The notes under the pieces were generated by a model, which was given only the letters and a program-made list of their open reading frames with translations, had not been told where the DNA came from and searched no databases. A program made the translations under genes and the position numbers. A DNA stretch of 64,000 bases from Haliscomenobacter sp041740695. Its GTDB lineage: Bacteria > Bacteroidota > Bacteroidia > Chitinophagales > Saprospiraceae. Location of the stretch: NCBI RefSeq assembly GCF_041740695.1, contig NZ_JBGSLK010000052.1:1-64000 (forward strand), written 5' to 3'. Position 1 is the stretch's first letter; each line of letters opens with the position of its first letter. This document shows positions 59,944 through 64,000 of this stretch, in pieces.

Positions 59944-60445
59944 AAAAAAGACCAAATATTATTTTTATAAATCAATATTTTTTTAATTTTACAGTCGAAA
60001 CAAGTAAGTTTCCTATTTCTCTTCCAGCAATTCACATCCACCTACTTTCCCACATTTCTATTTTTTCCCAAACAAAACAAAATTTTATTATTGGCCTCCA
60101 TCTAACACTGTGCTAGCAATAGAACATTTTGTCCGTAAGTCTATCTAGCTTTTACTGTAATCTGTCTTTAACACAGTCAGGAAGGCCGAGGCCACATCTC
60201 GGAATCGGCTTACCTGTCTTTTGTTCCCTCCTTTAGTTGATTTCACAATTATCACCCTCCTTTTTGCCATTCTTCCAGTATTCAGTAATTTGACCAAAAT
60301 ATATTTGCCAGATTGTAAAATCCACTTATCTTGTCATTGCTTAGTTACGTACAAGAGTTCCAGCCAATCAAACATTCTTTTTCACTTTTCTGCTAGAAGG
60401 GTCGCGTCAAAGATTTTATCACTCTTATCATACAATCGGATTTTT
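59944..60445. other. 500-bp intergenic region with a candidate leader structure
   Basis: No convincing gene; an open frame from 60221 merges with the downstream gene but has no coding character before 60446. TATATTTG at 60300-60307 fits the -7 consensus and would give a ~130-nt leader. At about 60177-60216 an imperfect G+C-rich hairpin (CAGG...CCTG outside; GCCGAG/CTCGG inside) stands out against AT-rich surroundings. The first 200 bp look featureless. Confidence 0.4.
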
Positions 60446-63058
60446 ATGAAAAGACGCTTATTTGGAGCTATGGCTCTATTGTTATGGTTTACTACATGTT
60501 GTACGGTTTCAAGTTTTGCTCAACCTTGGGCAGACTTGATGACAAAAGGAGACAAAGCAAGTTTTGAAGCGGCGAAAGCTGATTTCAAGGAGTTTTGGAA
60601 AGACAAAACGCCGGAAAAAGGCAAAGGATTTAAACCCTTTTTGCGCTGGCAGTACCACTGGGAAAGTCGTTTGATGCCGGATGGCTCTCTACCTAAAGCC
60701 GGTGTTAACGAAGAGGAATTCTTAAGTTACCAAAAAAGTCATGGTTTTGCACCTGATGTTGTGACGAGTGCACTCACACCAGTAGGCAACTGGACCCCCA
60801 TGGGACCAACCACCTCTACGGGCGGTTACGCGGGCATTGGACGGATCAATACTATTGCTTTTGACCCGAGTAATGCCAGTGTAATTTACATTGGTAGCGC
60901 CGGTGGCGGGGTTTGGAAAACGACCAACGGCGGTACTTCCTGGACTGCGCTTACTGATTTTGGGCCTAGCCTGGGGGTTAGCAACATCCTTGTTGATCCA
61001 GCAAGTCCAAACACCATCTATGTTTCTACTGGTGATGGTGATGGCCGGGACTCTCCTTCGATAGGTATTCTTAAATCAACGGATGGTGGTGCTACCTGGT
61101 CAACCACGGGTTTGAACTGGGTGCGTTCAGATTTGCGCTATACACGCAAATTGGTGAAAAACCCCACAGGTGGAAGAATCCTGGTGGCTACCTCAATTGG
61201 CATTTGGTATACCGATAATGCCGGAACAAGCTGGACTCAGGCCAATACAGGCGTGTTCTATGATCTGGAGCAAATGCCAGGCTCTTCCGGGACTTTTTAT
61301 GCCACTGCCGTGAATGGGACTACCGCTCAGGTGTTCCGTTCGACCGACAACGGGGTAACCTGGACCCAGGTACACTCTCTGGCCAGTTCCAACCGGGCTG
61401 AATTGACGGTTTCAGCAGCAAATACCAACTATGTTGGGGTGGTTTATTCTAAATCGTCAGACAGTGGATACAACGGATTCTACTCTTCAACCAATGGCGG
61501 CACTTCCTGGACGCTCAAATCTTCTACTCCCAACTTGTTGGGTTGGAATGCGACGGGTAATGACGCCGGTGGACAAGGCTGGTATGACCTGACTGTAGTT
61601 ACTGACCCAACCAACGCCAATACTATCTATTTGGGCGGGGTCAATACCTGGAAATCGACCAATGGCGGTACGAGTTGGACCATCAATACCATGTGGACTT
61701 CCTCGGGCTCAGTGCCAGTAGTACACGCCGACAAGCACGCATTGGAATTCCAAAATGCCACCACCCTTTTCCAGGGCAATGACGGTGGTATTTACAAATC
61801 GACCAATGGCACTACTTGGACTGACCTCACTAATACTATGGCCATTAGTCAATTGTATCGGTTGGGTGTAGCCCAAACCAATAATGCCATGATTGGAGGT
61901 TTCCAGGATAATGGTACCAAAATGCGGAGTGCTGCTGGGACTTGGACCGATGAAATCGGTGGTGATGGGATGGATTGTGCCATTAATCCAACGAATGCTG
62001 CTTACATGTACGGAGAGTTGTATTATGGAGACATTTATCGGTCAACCAATTCTGGATCAACCTGGGCTTCCATTAAACCCAATACTACAGAACAAGGTGG
62101 TTGGGTAACTCCGTTCGCGTTGGCCCCTAGTACTCCAGCAACGATGTATATTGGGTACAAAAGCATCTATAAATCTACGAACAGCGGCACGAAGTGGACC
62201 AGAATGGGGGTTAATTCCTCAACAGGGCCAAGTGTTAGAGCCATTGCAGTTGCACCCAACAGTGCAAGTGTAGTGTATTATAGCTTTGATGCTGATCTGA
62301 CTACTGCAGGTAGGATGAGAAAAACCACCAATGGTGGCTCGTCTTGGACTACCCTGACCAATCCTACCAACGTAGGCCGGGTTGCTTCAATTACAATTGA
62401 CAACACCAACTCCAACAACGTTTGGGTTACAGTAAGCGGCTACAATGCGGGCCAAAAAGTATTCAAGTCAACCAATGGTGGAACCAGCTGGACAAATGTA
62501 ACAGGTACACTGCCTAATATTCCAGCCAATAGTGTGGTTTATTCCAATGGCAGCAATGGCGGCGTATACCTCGGCATGGACGTAGGTGTGTATTACCGCG
62601 ACAATACCATGAGCGATTGGGTATTGTTCAATGCACAATTGCCAAATGTGGAAATTGCTGACCTGGAAATCCAATACAGTTTGGGTAAGGTACGTGCAGC
62701 TACTTATGGCCGCGGCGTATGGGAATCCGACTTGTATGGCACTACTCCATTTGTAGCGCCTGAGTTGGCCGGAAAACTCAGCGACAAGGAACTACAAAAA
62801 ACCAATTTCAAGGTGTATCCAAATCCGGCCCAAGATGTGCTGAACGTTGAGTTTTACGCAGCAGAAAGCGGGCCGAGTCATTTGTACATCCTCGATTTGA
62901 TGGGTAGGGTACAAACCAAGGATCAAGTGGTTGAAATGGTACAAGGTTTTAACAAAATCAATCTCCAGATCAACGATTTGCCCAATGGCATTTACTACCT
63001 GAGCAATGGCAAAGGCAAGTCGGTGCGCTTTGTAAAAACAGCTTCTTCTTCGAACTAA
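60446..63058 (+). CDS. Large BNR/VPS10-type beta-propeller protein with T9SS sorting domain
   Basis: 870 residues from ATG 60446 (MKRRLFGAMALL...), which starts directly on a signal peptide ending near SFAQ. The body is a string of sialidase/sortilin-like propeller repeats with Asp-box-type pieces such as KTTNGGTSWTAL, STDGGATWSTTG, STDNGVTWTQ, STNGGTSWTLK and KSTNGGTSWTNVTG. The last ~85 residues (FKVYPNPAQDVLNVEFY... VRFVKTASS) are a type A T9SS sorting domain. Such proteins are often exoglycosidase-like or adhesive; catalytic sialidase residues cannot be confirmed, so no enzyme name is given. Confidence 0.88.
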   Translation: MKRRLFGAMALLLWFTTCCTVSSFAQPWADLMTKGDKASFEAAKADFKEFWKDKTPEKGKGFKPFLRWQYHWESRLMPDGSLPKAGVNEEEFLSYQKSHGFAPDVVTSALTPVGNWTPMGPTTSTGGYAGIGRINTIAFDPSNASVIYIGSAGGGVWKTTNGGTSWTALTDFGPSLGVSNILVDPASPNTIYVSTGDGDGRDSPSIGILKSTDGGATWSTTGLNWVRSDLRYTRKLVKNPTGGRILVATSIGIWYTDNAGTSWTQANTGVFYDLEQMPGSSGTFYATAVNGTTAQVFRSTDNGVTWTQVHSLASSNRAELTVSAANTNYVGVVYSKSSDSGYNGFYSSTNGGTSWTLKSSTPNLLGWNATGNDAGGQGWYDLTVVTDPTNANTIYLGGVNTWKSTNGGTSWTINTMWTSSGSVPVVHADKHALEFQNATTLFQGNDGGIYKSTNGTTWTDLTNTMAISQLYRLGVAQTNNAMIGGFQDNGTKMRSAAGTWTDEIGGDGMDCAINPTNAAYMYGELYYGDIYRSTNSGSTWASIKPNTTEQGGWVTPFALAPSTPATMYIGYKSIYKSTNSGTKWTRMGVNSSTGPSVRAIAVAPNSASVVYYSFDADLTTAGRMRKTTNGGSSWTTLTNPTNVGRVASITIDNTNSNNVWVTVSGYNAGQKVFKSTNGGTSWTNVTGTLPNIPANSVVYSNGSNGGVYLGMDVGVYYRDNTMSDWVLFNAQLPNVEIADLEIQYSLGKVRAATYGRGVWESDLYGTTPFVAPELAGKLSDKELQKTNFKVYPNPAQDVLNVEFYAAESGPSHLYILDLMGRVQTKDQVVEMVQGFNKINLQINDLPNGIYYLSNGKGKSVRFVKTASSSN

Positions 63059-63093
63059 CCATAAAAAACTTAAAGAAGCGCTATTAACAAAAG

Positions 63094-63128
63094 GAGTGAG
63101 TCGTGTATCTTCGCGGCTCACTCTTTTT
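63094..63128 (+). terminator. Intrinsic terminator of the propeller-protein gene
   Basis: Stem GAGTGAG/CTCACTC with imperfect inner pairs, followed by TTTTT. A TATCTTCG in the loop (about 63106) resembles a -7 box and could serve queA, which starts 22 bp past the terminator. Confidence 0.7.
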
Positions 63129-63149
63129 GTTTTATTGAAAAAGTAGGCC

Positions 63150-64000
63150 ATGAAAGTGCAAGAGATTCGGATTGAGGAGTATCAATACGATTTACCGGAA
63201 GAACGTATCGCGAAATACCCATTGGCCCAACGCGATGCATCAAAATTGTTGTTGTTTCGTCAAAACAGCATAGCGGAAGATACCTATGCTAACCTTGCCC
63301 AATACATCCCTGTCGGAGCATTAATGCTGTTCAACAACACCAAGGTCATTCCAGCCCGGCTACACATGGCCAAACCTACTGGAGGTGTCGTCGAAATTTT
63401 TTGCCTCGAACCCCTCGGCGAACTCAGCGTCGAAATGGCCAAACACGGTGAAAGCGAATGGAAATGCTTGGTAGGTGGGGCCAAAAAATGGAAAGAGGGG
63501 CCAGTCAGTGCCACTTGGGGGACTGAACTGGATCAAATCCATCTACTTTCTGCGGAAATCATTGAAAGGGGTTCTACCCACTTCAGCATCAAATTCCGCT
63601 GGCAGCCTGCCGAGTATACTTTTGCAGAAGTGTTGAGTTCAATCGGTCAAATTCCCTTGCCGCCCTATCTCGACCGTGAAGCGGAGGAACTGGATCGCGA
63701 GCGTTACCAGACCATTTATGCGGATTTAGAAGGTTCGGTAGCTGCTCCAACGGCGGGTTTACATTTTACTCAGGCCGTTTTTACTCAGCTGGAAAATAAA
63801 AACATTGATCTTGATTACATCACCCTGCATGTAGGAGCAGGTACGTTTAAACCAGTCAGCGCGCCTACAATTGGCAATCACGATATGCATGCGGAGTATT
63901 TTGATGTAACTCGAGCATTGCTGCAAAAATTGATCTCGGCTTATCACGTTCAACGCCCGGTGGTAGCGGTGGGCACTACAACCTTGCGCACCCTGGAAAG
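63150..64000 (+). CDS. queA: S-adenosylmethionine:tRNA ribosyltransferase-isomerase (partial)
   Basis: The first ~283 residues of QueA, which transfers the ribosyl part of SAM to the 7-aminomethyl-deazaguanine of tRNA to make epoxyqueuosine. The gene runs off the window end. ATG 63150 opens MKVQEIRIEEYQYDLPEERIA; the family motifs seen are LMLFNNTKVIPARL, GGVVEIFCLEP, APTAGLHFT and LHVGAGTFKPV, with VGTTTLRTLE at the end of the window. The central domain is shorter than in E. coli, as is usual in Bacteroidota. Confidence 0.93.
   Translation, partial: MKVQEIRIEEYQYDLPEERIAKYPLAQRDASKLLLFRQNSIAEDTYANLAQYIPVGALMLFNNTKVIPARLHMAKPTGGVVEIFCLEPLGELSVEMAKHGESEWKCLVGGAKKWKEGPVSATWGTELDQIHLLSAEIIERGSTHFSIKFRWQPAEYTFAEVLSSIGQIPLPPYLDREAEELDRERYQTIYADLEGSVAAPTAGLHFTQAVFTQLENKNIDLDYITLHVGAGTFKPVSAPTIGNHDMHAEYFDVTRALLQKLISAYHVQRPVVAVGTTTLRTLE

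Noticed and set aside
60221..60445. A 75-residue N-terminal extension of the propeller protein
   Set aside because: Low-complexity, Ser/Phe-rich stretch without family similarity; the ATG at 60446 starts a clean signal peptide.

Overview
The window comes from a chromosome of the Bacteroidota, most likely the Saprospiria (a Haliscomenobacter/Lewinella-like organism). The signs are: secreted proteins with type IX secretion (T9SS) C-terminal sorting domains of type A (9367-11586, 11588-13171, 60446-63058) and the gliding-associated type B (17873-23533); gldC beside rimO; a DUF4296 lipoprotein; and -7 boxes fitting the Bacteroidota consensus TAnnTTTG ahead of several genes and tRNAs. The species is inferred, not proven. 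I see no prophage, integrase, transposase, CRISPR array or rRNA operon.

Layout. 0-7.4 kb: a class V aminotransferase and a giant lipoprotein alpha-2-macroglobulin with an intact thioester. 7.7-16.2 kb: a LON-substrate-binding-like protein, then a block of exported enzymes (EEP hydrolase, vanadium-haloperoxidase/PAP2, sulfatase, DUF3472 lipoprotein, esterase) ending at a deoxynucleoside kinase. 16.4-23.5 kb: gatC, a LolD/MacB-type ATPase and a repeat-rich surface protein of 1886 residues. 23.7-31.4 kb: cspA, a PhnA-domain protein, an Ldh-family dehydrogenase, three tRNAs (Gly-GCC, Gly-CCC, Leu-TAA), gldC-rimO, a secreted msrB and orphans. 31.6-41.1 kb: ADP-ribosylglycohydrolase, a D-threonine-aldolase-like enzyme overlapping a stand-alone RlmK, an operon of a divergent ClpB-like ATPase with DUF819 and PhzF, then rlmI and a YfcE-type phosphoesterase. 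41.3-51.8 kb: VCBS protein, Nramp-related transporter, quinone-oxidoreductase, Uma2, a kinase plus acyl-CoA dehydrogenase pair resembling a split ACAD10/11, and a PmoA-like/cytochrome c fusion. 52-64 kb: ABC-F ATPase, PhoR/PhoB-type two-component pair, SixA, a Nudix-winged-helix regulator beside pncB, a large BNR/VPS10-like T9SS protein and the start of queA.

The most unusual content is between the genes. At least seven families of palindromic repeats fill the intergenic gaps. The best defined (family 1) is a 120-123 bp double hairpin with five full copies (16191, 23534, 34773, 57529, 59173) and one 39-bp deletion derivative (43764). Its ends are nearly invariant, while the arms of both hairpins differ between copies with compensatory changes, so the fold appears to be selected. 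Family 3 (39141, 40455) keeps a fixed core but swaps its flanking arms for unrelated short-repeat arms that are still complementary within each copy. Many elements touch or supply the stop codon of the neighbouring gene, and several begin with GTAG, the tetranucleotide that precedes REP hairpins mobilised by RAYT (TnpA-REP) proteins. No RAYT gene is in the window.
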